Shown here one piece after another: positions 35,101-60,000 of a DNA stretch of 64,000 bases. Positions within the stretch are counted from its first letter, which is position 1. Each line of letters starts with the position of its first letter. Source of the DNA: Karalla daura (taxonomy: Eukaryota > Chordata > Actinopteri > Chaetodontiformes > Leiognathidae); assembly GCA_029224185.1 (NCBI GenBank), contig CM055201.1:24197056-24261055 (forward strand), in the 5' to 3' direction. A program made the position numbers and the translations under genes. The notes under the pieces are model-generated. The model was not told the DNA's origin, did no database searches, and saw nothing but the letters and a program-made list of their open reading frames with translations.

Positions 35101-36591
35101 GGTATAATTAAAGGCCCGGGTGAAGGTGGACTAAACCATTCTGCACTGGTTATGGGGTGACTGATATACATGTAGTATATGCATGCTAGTCAAGACATGT
35201 AGGTTCGGACACACATTTCATTAACCTACATTTCTTGAGATTTAAAAAAGAAGGGTAGAGTTAACTAGAGCTAAGAGTTAACCCCATTACGACGCCTCTG
35301 CCTGGTCCTACGCCAGATACACAAAGCCCATGTGGACTGGGAGACTGTCCTCCAGTCTCCCACCAGGATCCCTGAGAGAGGACAGAGCTGGCCCATTGTT
35401 CCAAGACCTGGAGAGAACCACATTGTTCCTCTTCAAGGTCAGAGCCTCTTCTCCAGCACCTTAGAGTGAACTTTCCCCTGGAGGCTGAGCAGGTTCGTGC
35501 CCCTGTAGATGGTCCTCACCTTCTGGTCTCCTTCCTTGGATTCCTTCAATCCTGGCTGTCTACAGCTTGGATGGTCCCCCACTTCCCCCTCCAGTTTTCT
35601 AGAAGCTCTTTGGTGCTGCTTTGGTCCTCCATGGCTGAACTCCTCCCTCACCTGCTACTTTGTCTCTGCTACAGCTTCAGTCCCTATCACCTGCATCTGG
35701 AGACCCACAGCCACTGTCGGTCACTCTGAAATGGTTTCGATCATCCCTGAACCCTGTGAAACTTTACTCTGCCGGTAGAATATCGACAACTGTAAAATCA
35801 ACAACCAGACATTTTGATACTGAAAACGTTTAGCTAGCTCAGTTGTTCTCTTACTTTCTTGTCTGTCTCAATTCATAATGAATGGAAACAACGGCACTTC
35901 GGTTGCCACGATGCACTCACATACATCATTGTATACAAACAGTAAAAGGGTCTACACTCCTCACAAGATCGCGAACTGTGAAATGTTGTTGCTGGTTGCT
36001 TAGCAACCTGCGCCGTATCCAGCGTGAGCTGCCACCGCTGTACCAGTCAGTGTGGAAGCACCTTTATTCTCCGGTATGGATCGTATGGATCAGTGGGTGT
36101 GTTGAGGAGGACGGAGGTGAAAAGTTGTATCCGTCACTCACGCCGCCCTACCCGCCCTACGGTTTGTGCTGGCTCCACTGTGAGGAATGGCAGCCTCCTG
36201 CAACTTAAACTCCTGGCTTCATAAAGTGTCTTTCACAAACCAATGGGTGACCTCACGGAGGGTTAATAAGTAAGTAATGCTATACTAAGTAATGCTAACC
36301 CCTGCAGGTTTATCTTACGGTACAAGAGGATGAGACCATAAGACTCAACTGCAGCTTCAGCAATGGAAACTTTGAACATGGACAGGTTGGACACCTCCAG
36401 TCCTCGCAGGTAGGAGAAAGGTCCTCGTCATTATGGGGGCATCACAATCATTACAGAAGAACATTGTAGATCCCACTATGTGACGTCACCTTGCTGACGT
36501 AGTTCCGGTAGTAGTGCAGCTGGACCAGCAGGAACACCGAGCTGCCGACGATCAGCAGCGCGAGCAGCAGCGTCCGGTTCACGCGCGGCAT
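29159..36591 (-). CDS. fktn: Fukutin, ribitol-5-phosphate transferase
   Basis: Ten exons in transcript order: 36591-36490, 34256-34200, 33850-33650, 32458-32312, 32194-32064, 31564-31432, 31090-30961, 29806-29673, 29578-29454, 29372-29159. All borders are AG/GT, phases agree, and the sum gives 457 codons plus TGA (human 461 aa). The N terminus (MPRVNRTLLLALLIVGSSVF) is a type II signal anchor, as expected for a Golgi enzyme. Key blocks match human fukutin: PFWLSSGTCLGWFRQC, the catalytic DxD in SYSRDVDIGIF, KVEDSLELSF, KLDVFFFY and the C-terminal WDWKTSP...NGVWPPEEWPE. Fukutin adds ribitol phosphate to the O-mannosyl core M3 glycan of alpha-dystroglycan. A minus-strand poly(A) signal (29092-29097) lies 60 bp past the stop. 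An intron holds VNTR copy 4. Confidence 0.95.
29925..30835 (+). repeat. VNTR-bearing dispersed element, copy 4 (with nested MITE)
   Basis: Homologous to copies 1-3: outer flank from about 29925, the site ATCTAGAA interrupted by a MITE, the CACGTGAC segment near 30293, the MTSSLQTRWTEEETQLFLHL frame from 30319, then about nine 37-bp units (30435-30790). It lies in a fktn intron, antisense to the gene. Confidence 0.87.
30037..30240. mobile_element. Nested hAT-type MITE, 204 bp
   Basis: Imperfect 24-bp inverted ends: left CAAGGTTAGGCAACCTGTTC and right, read inward, CAGGGGTAGGTAACCTGTTC, both continuing CACA. An 8-bp duplication ATCTAGAA flanks it (30029-30036 and 30241-30248), the size expected for hAT insertion. 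VNTR copy 1 has the same local sequence with a single ATCTAGAA and no insert. Confidence 0.93.
31620..32050. other. fktn intronic sequence with a short local duplication
   Basis: Between exons 32194-32064 and 31564-31432. The words CTGAACCAGTAACACACTGG occur twice, near 31878 and 31918. No coding exon is supported; a minus-strand open frame here is not conserved. Confidence 0.4.
33905..34030 (+). repeat. Short dispersed repeat, copy B
   Basis: Shares CCCAGTATGCTTCC and TTCTGCCCGACCACAGGGGG (then CGCTACA) with copy A at 14335-14425, in a fktn intron. Confidence 0.65.
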
Positions 36592-36929
36592 TCGGTAACT
36601 CTGCGTAGTGTCACGCTCCTCATGACGTCACTCCTGCATCACACTCGCACTATCGCTGACCATGTCACAGAAACCATGAAACCGGCCCGAGGAGCGCGGA
36701 GCTGCACAAACCTAGCGGTAGCAGGAAGACGGCGTCATGTCCGGTCACGACCTCCACAATAAAATATAGATCCGCCCCCAAAATATAGTCAACAACACAC
36801 AAACCCACAATCAATAACACACACGCACACACACACAGTCAATAACATATACTCTCGCTCATTCTGTCTCTCACTTTTACACACACACACACAGCTGCAC
36901 ATGTACACATGGACACGGTCGCGCGCGCT

Positions 36930-36960
<31 letters not shown>

Positions 36961-37190
36961 TCAGACAAGATGGCGGCCAGCAGCTCCTCCTCTCCAGGCC
37001 TGGTCCTTGTAGTAGTTGGTGACTTTTGTTAAACTTTGATAAACTTGTTTTCCTGCCAGGACCGGAGCGATGGTCGGCTCGCGTGGCCTGTAATGGCCCA
37101 GTGAACCGGCTGCACGCGCTGGTCCAGGGAATGGTCGCTTGAAGCAACTGCGTCCGGACACTTTGGAAAATTCTGCCCGGTAAACGGTAA
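36592..37190 (+). promoter_or_regulatory. Head-to-head fktn / apc promoter and candidate apc 5' noncoding exon
   Basis: fktn starts at 36591 going left. To the right, a YY1-type CAAGATGGCGGCC lies at about 36966-36978, followed by CpG-rich sequence and two good donors, CCCG|GTAAAC near 37180 and AACG|GTAAGA near 37187. This is a plausible noncoding first exon of apc, whose first coding exon lies 4 kb further on. The ATG at about 36971 opens only a short frame ending in TAA within 60 bases, so would be an upstream ORF. A GCGCGCGC run plus (AC)n at about 36921-36960 may form Z-DNA. Confidence 0.45.
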
Positions 37191-37370
37191 GATCCTCCGG
37201 TACTGCCGTTACACTGCAGCTACAGCCTGCTGCTACAGGCCGGGGGGACCGGGTTTACCGGAACCGGGGGTGGGGGTCGGGTGGGGTGGAGAACAGCGCC
37301 ACAATCGGGTAATCAATAGTGAACCAGTGAGCACAGAGAAGAATGGAGAGCTACCGTTAGCAGCCAGAGC

Positions 37371-37373
<3 letters not shown>

Positions 37374-37466
<93 letters not shown>
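37374..37466. repeat. (AC)n microsatellite
   Basis: About 46 uninterrupted CA units in the presumed first intron of apc. Confidence 0.97.
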
Positions 37467-37469
<3 letters not shown>

Positions 37470-39009
37470 CCGGTACCGAGATCCTGGTTACACCGTTACG
37501 ACATTTGTTACAGCTCCACAGCAGCTGTTGGTCAGTGCTGCAGTAACAGTACAATAACAATACAAGAGCGATAGTCCAATAACTGTATTACAGTAACAGT
37601 ACAATAACATTACTAGAGTGACAGTCCTGCATTATCAGTGCTACAGTGACAGTACAATAATAGTACGCAGTAACAGTACAGTAGAAGCACTACAGTATCA
37701 GTCCTGCATTATCAGGCAATATAACAATAATACTATGGTGACAGTACATTAACAGTACTGCAGTAACAGTACTACAGTGACATTCTTGCATTATCGACTT
37801 TGTTGACCATAAAAAGTATAGAGATAGTAGAAGGTACAGGGTTAGTGCTGAAAGAACAGGTCAGTTCAACAACACAAAAAAGAACATCACAAAACAGAAA
37901 TAAAAAAACAAACAAACAAACAAACTATAGTGGTGCACCACTGGCATTGGTTGCTTACTTAAAGGTGTGGATCAAATTCTCCCCCCAGATTTTTAGTGGA
38001 GTGGGACATTGGTGAGATGTGATTATGCATTGAAATATTATTTATTTGGGTAGATTTGTTGGGGGGGGGGGGGGTTAGGAATGTTAAGCTGGAGGAAGTT
38101 TTCTTCATGCTTTTATCTCCTCCATGCAGGGAGTGAGGACAAGTGGGGTTGTGAGGGAGGTCGGGCCTCCTCACTATATTGGTACGGGAAACACTGGAGT
38201 GGTTGTAGCCTCTCTCAGGGATACATACTCAGTCCTATCTGTGAGATAGGATTAAAACCATGTAAGTGTTGTCAAGTCAATAAGATAATGGAGACAGATT
38301 GGAATTTGGGGTGCAGGTGGTGTGTTGAACATGGACAGGAAAGGAAGGTTGGAGATTGGTCTGTAGCTGGCCAGGTCTTCAGGATTCAGAGTGGGTTTTT
38401 TGAGGTCACTTGTGGATTTGTGATGGAAGCAGAGTCAGTGATGACACCAGTGTCCCCTGGTGTGACTGTGTAGAAGCTCAGCGAACTCAGTCGTAAAGTG
38501 ACGTGAGAATATATTATATCCATGTGTATTTTCAAAAAGAGTATTAGTTGGGTGCTGGTGTGTAAAAGGAGAAGTTTGTATGTGTTTTTGATGGCTGGTA
38601 GATGAGTAATATTGTGCCAGGTTCTGTGAGGCACATGATGGCTGTGTTTCCACTGTGGTGGGTCGTGCATTGATGATGCAATGACTCAGTGACAACCACG
38701 TAGTGGGAACACTGCTCTACAGTTGTCACAACATCACTGAAAATACCATCCCCTCCATTTCCTCCATTGTTGCATGTATCATGTTGTCACAGTGTTGCTA
38801 TGATGACCAGGTGCTCTAAAGCGGTACTTGCTCCAGAAATGTCGAGTCAAATTGGTACCACGTAGTGGAAACCGCAAATGTCCGTCCCTTTGGACTGGGT
38901 GCAGTCGTGAATCAAGCTCCATTATCTCTATTATCTTTTGTCTATTATCTATTATCCAGTTAAGCAGTTTAACTTTTGCACAGAAACTTGCAGGGTAGGG
39001 TTAGGGTTC

Positions 39010-39310
39010 TGCTCCTCCATCAGCTGCTCCATCAGCTGCTCCATCACTTCGTCCATCACCTCCTCCATCACCTCCTCCATCAGCTGCTTCATCACCTCCT
39101 CCATCAGCTCCTCCATCAGCTGCTTCATCAGTTCCTCCATCAGCTCCTCCATCAGCTCCTCCATCAACTCCTCCATCACCTCCTCCATCAGCTGCTCCAT
39201 CATCTCCTCTATCAGCTGCTCCATCAGCTGTTCCATCAGCTGCTTCATCAGCTCCTCAATCACCTCCTCCATTAGTTCCTCCATCACTTCCTCCATCACC
39301 TCTTTTGAGG
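39010..39310. repeat. Minisatellite, 12-bp unit
   Basis: About 25 units of TCCATCAGCTCC / TCCATCACCTCC. The unit is a multiple of 3, so frames are open on both strands; these are repeat artefacts. Confidence 0.9.
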
Positions 39311-39816
39311 CCAGATGTTTGAGATGGAGTGTGATCCACACATCTAGCTTGTCTGTGACTAACAGACATATGCTCTACATGTTTTATCCCTATGAGACCT
39401 CTATATGTTTTATATCTATGATTAAGTTTAGTTAGACCATCTGAATGATGCTCTGGATTCTAGCTCTTCTTTGGCCTCTTATGATGATCATCATGTTGAC
39501 TGAGAGCTGACTGCTTTCCTTTCAATACACACGCACGCACGCACGCATGCACGCACATGGTCAGGGCCAGTGTGTGCAGCAGAGACCTCCTCATCAGGAA
39601 GAGGAGGAGGTGGTGATGGACAAGGTGGACCAGGAGGTTGTGGAGACTCTCCTCTGTTTGACCCTCAAAGCTCCCTGTAGTTCTGAACTGGTGCAACTCT
39701 GTATTGATCATCGTGTGTGTGTGTGCGCGTGTGTGCAGCCTGCTGCCTGCAGCAGTAGCTGCTGCAAAGCATGCTGGGAGCAGAGGGGGAGGTCAGGTGG
39801 GCCTGTCCCTCCCCCT

Positions 39817-39875
<59 letters not shown>

Positions 39876-40409
39876 GGCTGAGTCTGTGATTGGCTGGCTG
39901 CTGGGCCAGCTGACAGTGTCAGACGGAGGGAGAGAGGGAGGGAGAGAGGCTGATGGAGGCAACAGCGATGGGGTGAGTGAGCTGCCATCTTCTCTCTTTA
40001 TCCTCCATCTCTTCATTCTTTATTCTCCCTTTATCCATCTGCTCTGTTTAGGGATCGTGATAGTTTTCTGTCGGGTTACTGGGGAGAAGGGTGTAGAGGG
40101 GGAGGGGGAGGGGGAGGGGGAGGACAGGGTGTTTTTCCTGTGATTCTCAGCCGCTCCTTTTTGTGCTGTTGTCGTCTCCATCGAAGGGAAAATGTGGTTC
40201 TTTTGATGGAGAGATTGGGAGAAGAGGAAAGAACGGAAGAGCAGAGGAGGATGAGGGGAAGTGGAGGGGAGGTGGAGAGAGAGGGGAGGAGAGGAGGGGG
40301 TGACAGAGATGATGGAGGGAGGAGAGAAGAGGGAGAGAAAATGGCCGACCAGTGATGAAGAATGAATATGGAGAGAAAGAAGCAGGCGACCAGTCAGCTA
40401 AGGAGTTAC

Positions 40410-41160
40410 TGCAGTGTTGCTGCGTCTGCACTGCAGTACTACTGTGTATATGCTGCAGTATTACTGTGTCTGTGCTGCAGTATTACTGTGTGTCTGTACT
40501 ACAGTGGTACTGCATGTCGGTATTACAGGAGTACTGTGTGTCTATACTGCAGTACTACTGTGTATATGCTCCAGCAATACTGTGTGTATGTGCCTCAGTA
40601 GTTCTGTGACCATGCTGCAGTATTACTGTGTCTGTGCCTCAGTGGTACTGTGTCTGTAGTGCAATAATAGTATACCGCATTTATACTATTTTGTTGGTAT
40701 TCCAGTAGTGCTGTGTGTGTCTGTGCTGCAGTATTACTATGTCTGTGCTGCAGTATTACTGCGTGTTTGCACTACAGTGGTACTGCATGTCTGTACTACA
40801 GTAGTATTGTGTGTCTGTGCTGCAGTATTACTGCGTATGTGTTGCTCTCAGCAGATCACAGCCACAGTAGATCATAGTTCTACAGTACATCTCAGTAGAT
40901 CACAATACATCTCAACAGATCACAGTAGATCACAGTACACTTCAGTAGACCTCAGTAGATCCCAACAGATCACAGTTCATCTCAGTAGACCATCGTAGAT
41001 TCCAATAGATCGCAGTACATCTAAGTAGACCACGGTAGATCTCAGTAGACCACAGTACATCTCAGTAGATCACACTTCATCTCTGTAGATCACGGTCCAT
41101 GTAAGTAGATCACAGTAGATATCAGTGCTTCTCAGTAGATCCCAGTAGATCACAGTGCTG
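40410..41160. repeat. Two adjacent degenerate tandem arrays
   Basis: Left part (40410-40850): units around CTGCAGTATTACTGTGTCTG. Right part (40860-41160): units around AGTAGATCACAGTACATCTC. Both are degenerate and lie just before the first coding exon of apc. Confidence 0.8.
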
Positions 41161-41194
41161 CTCTGTCCCTCAGGTCTGGTGTGGTTGTTCCAAC

Positions 41195-54163
<12,969 letters not shown>

Positions 54164-54980
54164 GCAGAAAAAGGAAGAGGACGTCGAGCCAAGCTGGCTG
54201 CACAGTCGGGACATTGAGTTGGAAGAGTGTAAATATGGATGTGTGTGAGAGTGAGTGAGAATGAGAACTGTACAGGAAGTCCCGCCCCTTCTCTCCCCTC
54301 ATTGGCTTCTCTCAGTTGTCAGTCAGAATTTAAAAAATGAACTTTTTATGTTTTTCTACCACTAAAATGATGTGTAGCGCTTAGCTCTGCCCCTCTGCCC
54401 GTGTCCCTGCATGGCCCCTCCCCCTACCTTAACTCGACAGTTACCATGGTGATGCAATGATTAATGATGACGATAGCTGTAGCATCTGAGCTAATTTCAT
54501 GTTTTTTTTAATGGAGGTTGGTTCTGGTCAGCAGCTTTTCCTCTTGCTGTCGAACAGGAGTGAATTAATCAACAAATGATGGAAAACGTTTTGATCCCAG
54601 CGCTTGGTTCGTCTGAGTGTCTCGACACACATGAAGCTGCTGGTACGAGACGAGACGGGGCAGAGTGGAGTTTGTTGAATCTGCTGCTGAACTCTGAAGA
54701 TCCAGGCTTAAAGTGTTTGTTGGTACCAAACGTTTGCATCGCCTTGGAAACAAATAACACTGTAAAACTAAGTTATTGCTGTAAAACCTGAAAACCGTCT
54801 AACTTTGAAGCACATAATTTAAAACAAAACTGATTTTTGCCAAAAAGTTTCCACGATGTTGATTCATGGCTGTAACTTGATTTTCACTGTTTTTATGTTG
54901 AAGTTTAGGAAAATAAACACAAACATTAAAATTCAACATTTTAGCTCTGAAGCAGCAGCATTGGGTCTGTGTCATCATGT

Positions 54981-55051
<71 letters not shown>

Positions 55052-55056
55052 CATAC
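54164..55056 (+). other. apc 3' untranslated region
   Basis: Downstream of the apc stop. A poly(A) signal AATAAA lies at 54912-54917, so the 3' UTR may be about 770 nt. A (TA)n tract follows at about 54985-55051. No other gene is seen. Confidence 0.55.
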
Positions 55057-55059
55057 CAC

Positions 55060-55730
55060 CTCCTGCTAGCCTCACTCTCTGGCAAAGAGCTCTCCTGGTT
55101 TCACTCCCATCTGAACAGGACATTCCTCCAGAGTTTCCTGCCAAGGTGAACGTATCCTCTCCTCCACTCAGCGGCACAGATAGGTTTTTTGATCTGGGGC
55201 AAAGCTGTCAGCAGATGGGTTTATTTCCTAAAGTGAGGGGGACGGATCAAAGTGCTTTTGAGTCTGGGTGGGTTGAATCCCACCTGCACCCATGCCTCCA
55301 CTCCCCACAGGGGGGCCCAAGGGTGAGAGCCCCCAGACATCTATCTGTTCTTCTCCTTTTCTTCCTGTCTTTTGCTCTGGATGAACTGCAGCCTTCTGTT
55401 GGACTGTAGAGCTCTGTTTGTCCCTCCATGAAAGTTGCTTTGGATAAGGTGATGTGATGTATCTAATTTCTGGACTCTGCACCGGCTTCCTGTACTACAC
55501 AGAACACAGTTGGAAATCCTTAGCATTACGTACTCAACTTTATTTGTTTAAAATGCCATTTCATAACAGCCATACTTTACAAAGAGAGCAACAGTGTGTA
55601 CAAAGTGAAAAACCCCTCTCCGTAGACCCTCACAAAGGCTGAGGAACAACTCCCCAGAAAAACCCTGACAGGGAGAACAAGGAGAAACCTCAGAGAGGCA
55701 GAGGAGGAGATCCTCCCCCAGGATGGACAG
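55060..55730. mobile_element. LINE fragments in two orientations
   Basis: Plus-strand pieces at 55060-55460 resemble a Rex/L2-like reverse transcriptase (WFHSHLNRTF-like block) and a 3' tail with GTTGCTTTGGATAA. From about 55530 to 55720 the sequence is the inverse of the 3' untranslated part of the LINE at 3840-4060 (for example GGAACAACTCCCCAGAAAAA). Both are fragments. Confidence 0.6.
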
Positions 55731-57076
55731 GCGGGCACAAGCAAAACTACTGATGGCTAACAGTTTAGAATAAAGGTAGGTTAGGTTTTCTAATCAGTCC
55801 ACATCCAGTGTGCTCACTGTGTGTAGGGCACATGGAAAAGAGCAAGTGAGAGAGGGAGCCAGGGATCTGTGTATTCAGACCAGAGTGTCTGAATGAAGGC
55901 TAGAAAAAGGAACAGCTGTGTCCGGCAGGGCCGTCCCTGTCTATATGCAGAACACGCACAGTGCGTAGGGCTCCGCAATCCAACAGGGGCCCCGTTTTCC
56001 ACAGAGGATGCTCACATGCTCAGCAGTGAGGCACGCCACTAGATCGACTGTTGGTGCAAGGCAGGAGGAGAGAACGAAGAGACCTTTTCTATGTCATGTG
56101 ACGCTGCACTCGCCGTCACTGCCATTTGCTTCAAAAGTGGGTTCACCTCTTGAAGCTTCAGTAATATTGGTGTCTCCAGATGAAACGTAAGGCTATGGTC
56201 AGTAGTTCAGAGTAGTTCATGGACAGATTTGTAATATGGAGAAATGTTGCAGAGGCCACTTCTGTAGACAAGATGTTTTACAAGCATCTTTGCTTTAATC
56301 ACCCTTGGATTCAAAATATCTTTGTTTTGAAAATGATTGAATCACCTTACACATTGAGACTGAACATTTGATCTAGTACTTGCAAAAAAGACTGATAAGT
56401 GTGTGTAACAAGTCTGTGCTGTGTCTGAGCAGAAGAACAGTTACACCTGTGTTCCTGAGGAGAGGATGCTGGGAGACATGGACAGGGCGGGTGTGCTTGT
56501 AAAACTACAATAGGGTCTGATTATGTGGGATTGGAAACATTTAAAGATATTTATTATGAGTCATTAATGTTTCAACAGTTTCTTGACTGAGGTGTTTGTT
56601 TTGTCACCATTTCACTATATTTGGAAAATGCACATTCACATGATACAGATGAGGCAGGTGTGCATAAAATTTGTTTTGCAAGTCTTGAAGAAGAGTCCTG
56701 GTTGCCTGAAGAGCATGTGACTTATTTATCCTTATTTACCTTTTGTTTGGCATCTATAATAATAATAATGCATGGCCACAAAATAGTGACACCTGGCCAC
56801 AAGATAATGCGTGGCTACAAGATACACCGCCTGGCCAAAAGAAAAGTCACCAAGAAGAGAGGCAGCTGAAGTGATTCCCATTCTGCCCAGTGCCCCACAT
56901 TATTGTTGATGAAATGTTCAAAAACAACAGCCAAGGGTTTGTGAATGAGAGGTTCAGGGGCCTCTTAATGTGACATCCCAGACAGGAAGTGGGGCTTTGA
57001 CTCATTTCCTACCAGAGCTCTCGTTCATCTTACCCTCTCTCACTCTCTATTGCCCCCGACTCTTTCTCTCTCGCTC
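55731..57076. other. apc to fsd1l intergenic DNA
   Basis: No gene is recognised. A segment near 55930-56000 (GGGCCGTCCC, GGGGCCCCGT) resembles common fish dispersed repeats. A short open frame at 56621-56869 has no family resemblance. The last part, about 56900-57076, should contain the fsd1l promoter and 5' UTR; no clear core element is seen. Confidence 0.4.
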
Positions 57077-60000
57077 ATGGATTCTCAGAAGGTAAGAATT
57101 TGTTTATTAATTATTCATTAATAATTGATCCTAAACAATGTCGATCTGACCTCGGGGCGAAACAGACGAAGAAGAGAGAGAGAGAGGGAGCGAGAGAGAG
57201 AGAGAGAGAGAGAGAGGATTAACTAAGCTGTTCAGAGTCTGTCTCTCTCAAAGGTCTCTGTCTCTAGTCCACACAGCCTTGTTTCGATTTGTTCATCGGC
57301 TGCTGAACAATGTTTTGTTGCAGGTTTCACTCAATTTCTTCCCCATCTCTCTCAGCATTAAAATGCAGAAATATGCATCTCTCATTTCTCTCATTCACTG
57401 TGGTGCAGCTCCTTACTCTAGGCTTTAATTCAGCTTCACTGGAGATATAGGTCACTGCACTGTAAAACTACTGAGCTGCAAAACTACTGAGCTGTACATG
57501 TGCTGCACTGTAAAACTACTGAACAGCTGTAGTTGATAGCTGGACGATGGATGAGATTCTTAGAAAACCTCTTTCCATTAAATGTAAGAATATATATTAG
57601 AATATATATTATATATATAAGAATATATATGTAAATCTTAAATTTATCTTAAAAAGAAATAATCTTAAAATGATTGTGTTCACGTTAAATAGGAAGCTCT
57701 GCGACGGATCATCAACACCTTAGCCAATAAGACGGAAGAGCTCCAAACCTTCCTGGAAACAGTTGACGGAACGATGACGGGGCTGCAGGTCAGCAGCTGA
57801 TTGGCTCAGGCAGTCACATGTGGCCACTTGAAGAGATACCAAGTCACTGAAATGGAGATTTGTTTGTGTCCAATCAGGGGGAGGAGTGTAAAGTGTTGTC
57901 AGATTTAGAGGTGGAGCTTGAGCAACTAAGCTTTGCCCTCGAGGAGAAAGGGGCGGAGCTTCGTGGCATAATCAAAGAGGAGAAGCAGAGGAAAGAGGCA
58001 GAGCTTCAGGTAGGGGGTTTTATTGTTTTTCATTTCTGTTCTTGTATTTATTTGCCTTCACGTGGTTTTCCCCGAGCAAATCCTATCAATAAATTGTTGT
58101 TCGGCCCAATCAACATTGTTGTGTCTCAGAGGCAGATGTTGGAGGGAAGGTCAGCATTGCTGTCGTGTGAGGAGCTGCTCGACTTTGCAAATCAAACACT
58201 GACAATCAGTGAAGAGGGAGAATTTCTAAAGGTAAGAAGAAAAACTTCAAAGGAAATCAGATGTTGATGCCAGGCTCAACCCCTCTGCATTGGCTTCTTT
58301 TCAGGCTGCAAAACAAATCAAAGAAAGGTGAGAGTTCAGAACTTTTTAACGATTTATTGATCATTCTTTTTCTGTCACCTACTACTATCAATAAATTGGT
58401 TTGGGGTTGGCCGTGAATCACAGCTGAGATATAATGATTGCAAACCCCTAAACATTAACAACATCCCCACCCATTATCAGGGTAACCATGGCGCCTGCGT
58501 TTCGGCTGACGATGCGTCCTGCGGTGTCGGAAAACATGTCACAGTTCACTGTCGACTTCAGCACAGAGAGGGCGGAGCTTCGCCGACTTCATTTTCTACC
58601 AGGTGGGTGGGATCACGCGAGGGGGAAATTACTGGTGGGCGGGTGTCACATTTGGGTGGGTCCCAGGAGGGCAGGGTCAGATGTGGGCGGGGTTGCATGA
58701 AGACAGGGTCAGATGTGGGCGGGGTTGCATGAAGACAGGGTCAGATGTGGGCGGGGTTGCATGAAGACAGGGTTAGATGTGGGCGGGGTTGCATGAAGAC
58801 AGGGTCAGATGTGGGCGGGGTTGCATGAAGACAGGGTTAGATGTGGGCGGGGTTGCATGAAGACAGGGTTAGATGTGGGTGGGGTCACAGAAGGAGAGTC
58901 AGATGTGTGCAGGGTCAGATGTTGGCGTGGTCACATGTCAGCTTTCCTGTCAGTTCCCAGAGCTCCAACCATCGATGCCTCAAGCTGCATCATCCGTGAC
59001 AACAACATCATGGTAACGTGGCAACCAGCAGCAGATGGCGATGGCAACAGTGGACCAATCGACTGCTATGAACTTGAATACAGAAAAGCTTACTGCAACA
59101 GTTTGCTGAGCGCAGCGCCAGGAGCATGCTGGGAAAAAATCCAGGACATCAGGGAGACACACGTCACTGTCACAGGTCAGAGGTCAGCGGTTAGAGGTCA
59201 TGGTCCTGGAATGCTTTTAGCTAATTAAAAAAACAAAAAAATAATCATTTAATTTCCCTCAGGTCTGAGGTTTGACACGCACTTTGTCCTCGTCAGAGTT
59301 CGAGCCAGGAACAAAATGGCTCCTGGCGAGTTCTCAGAACCTGTTGCCCTGGAGACCAGAGGTGTGTGTGTGTGTGTGTGTGTCTAGTTATTAATCTGTG
59401 ATAATTAACCTCTTTCAGGTTATCCTTTCAAATTAATGCCAAAAAGTAATTTTATTTATGCAGCCCATTTTTAAAACATTTAACCTAAAGTGCCTCACAT
59501 CAGTGGAGTGGGCAACAATCTGAGCAGGAAGTCCAGACTCTCTCAGTTCCTCTAGGGTCTCTGTTCTGAAGAGTCAGTTGGAGCTGCTGTGGGCAATTTT
59601 AAGGGAAAAAAAGCTGTTCCAAAGCTGTAGCACGTATAGTTTACATATACAAAGTTTCAAATAGCCTTGCTGTAGTGCCACCATCAGGTCTATTGTCTCG
59701 TGTTTCCAGCTGAGGACATCTGGCCTGGGACTGTTGCTTCAGTCTTCCTCTAACACTGACTCTGTCTCCAGGTCCTTAGATTAAAACCAACTTCAGTTTT
59801 GTTGAGCTGAGTTATTTATTGTTATTGTTGTTCTTAATGTTTATTACTTTATTGCAGCGTTTAACTTTGGGTTTGATGCGGCGACAGCGCATGCTGAGCT
59901 GAAGGTTGAGGGAGACATAGTGACCTGGGAGCCTCAGGGGGTCAAAGGTCATGACCCCCGGATGAGAGGAAAAGAAAACAAAAGCAGGTGAGGAAACTGA

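Larger units (their letters stand above)
37500..41173 (+). other. Presumed 5' intron(s) of apc; repeat-rich
   Basis: No coding exon is supported. Tandem arrays are: ACAGTAACAGTACAATAAC-like words (37540-37790); a 12-bp TCCATCAGCTCC array (about 39010-39310); (CT)n at 39831-39870; a run of GGGGGA at about 40095-40127; a roughly 21-bp CTGCAGTATTACTGTGTCTG array (40410-40850); and AGTAGATCACAGTACATCTC words (40860-41160). A poly-G run of about 14 lies near 38060. Further noncoding apc exons may be hidden here; none can be shown. Confidence 0.5.

Noticed and set aside
38938..39435. 165-codon Ser/Ile-rich frame and the matching minus-strand EELMEE frame
   Set aside because: Both come from the 12-bp TCCATCAGCTCC array.
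56621..56869. 82-codon open frame between apc and fsd1l
   Set aside because: No family resemblance, partly repeat-like, no splice or promoter support.
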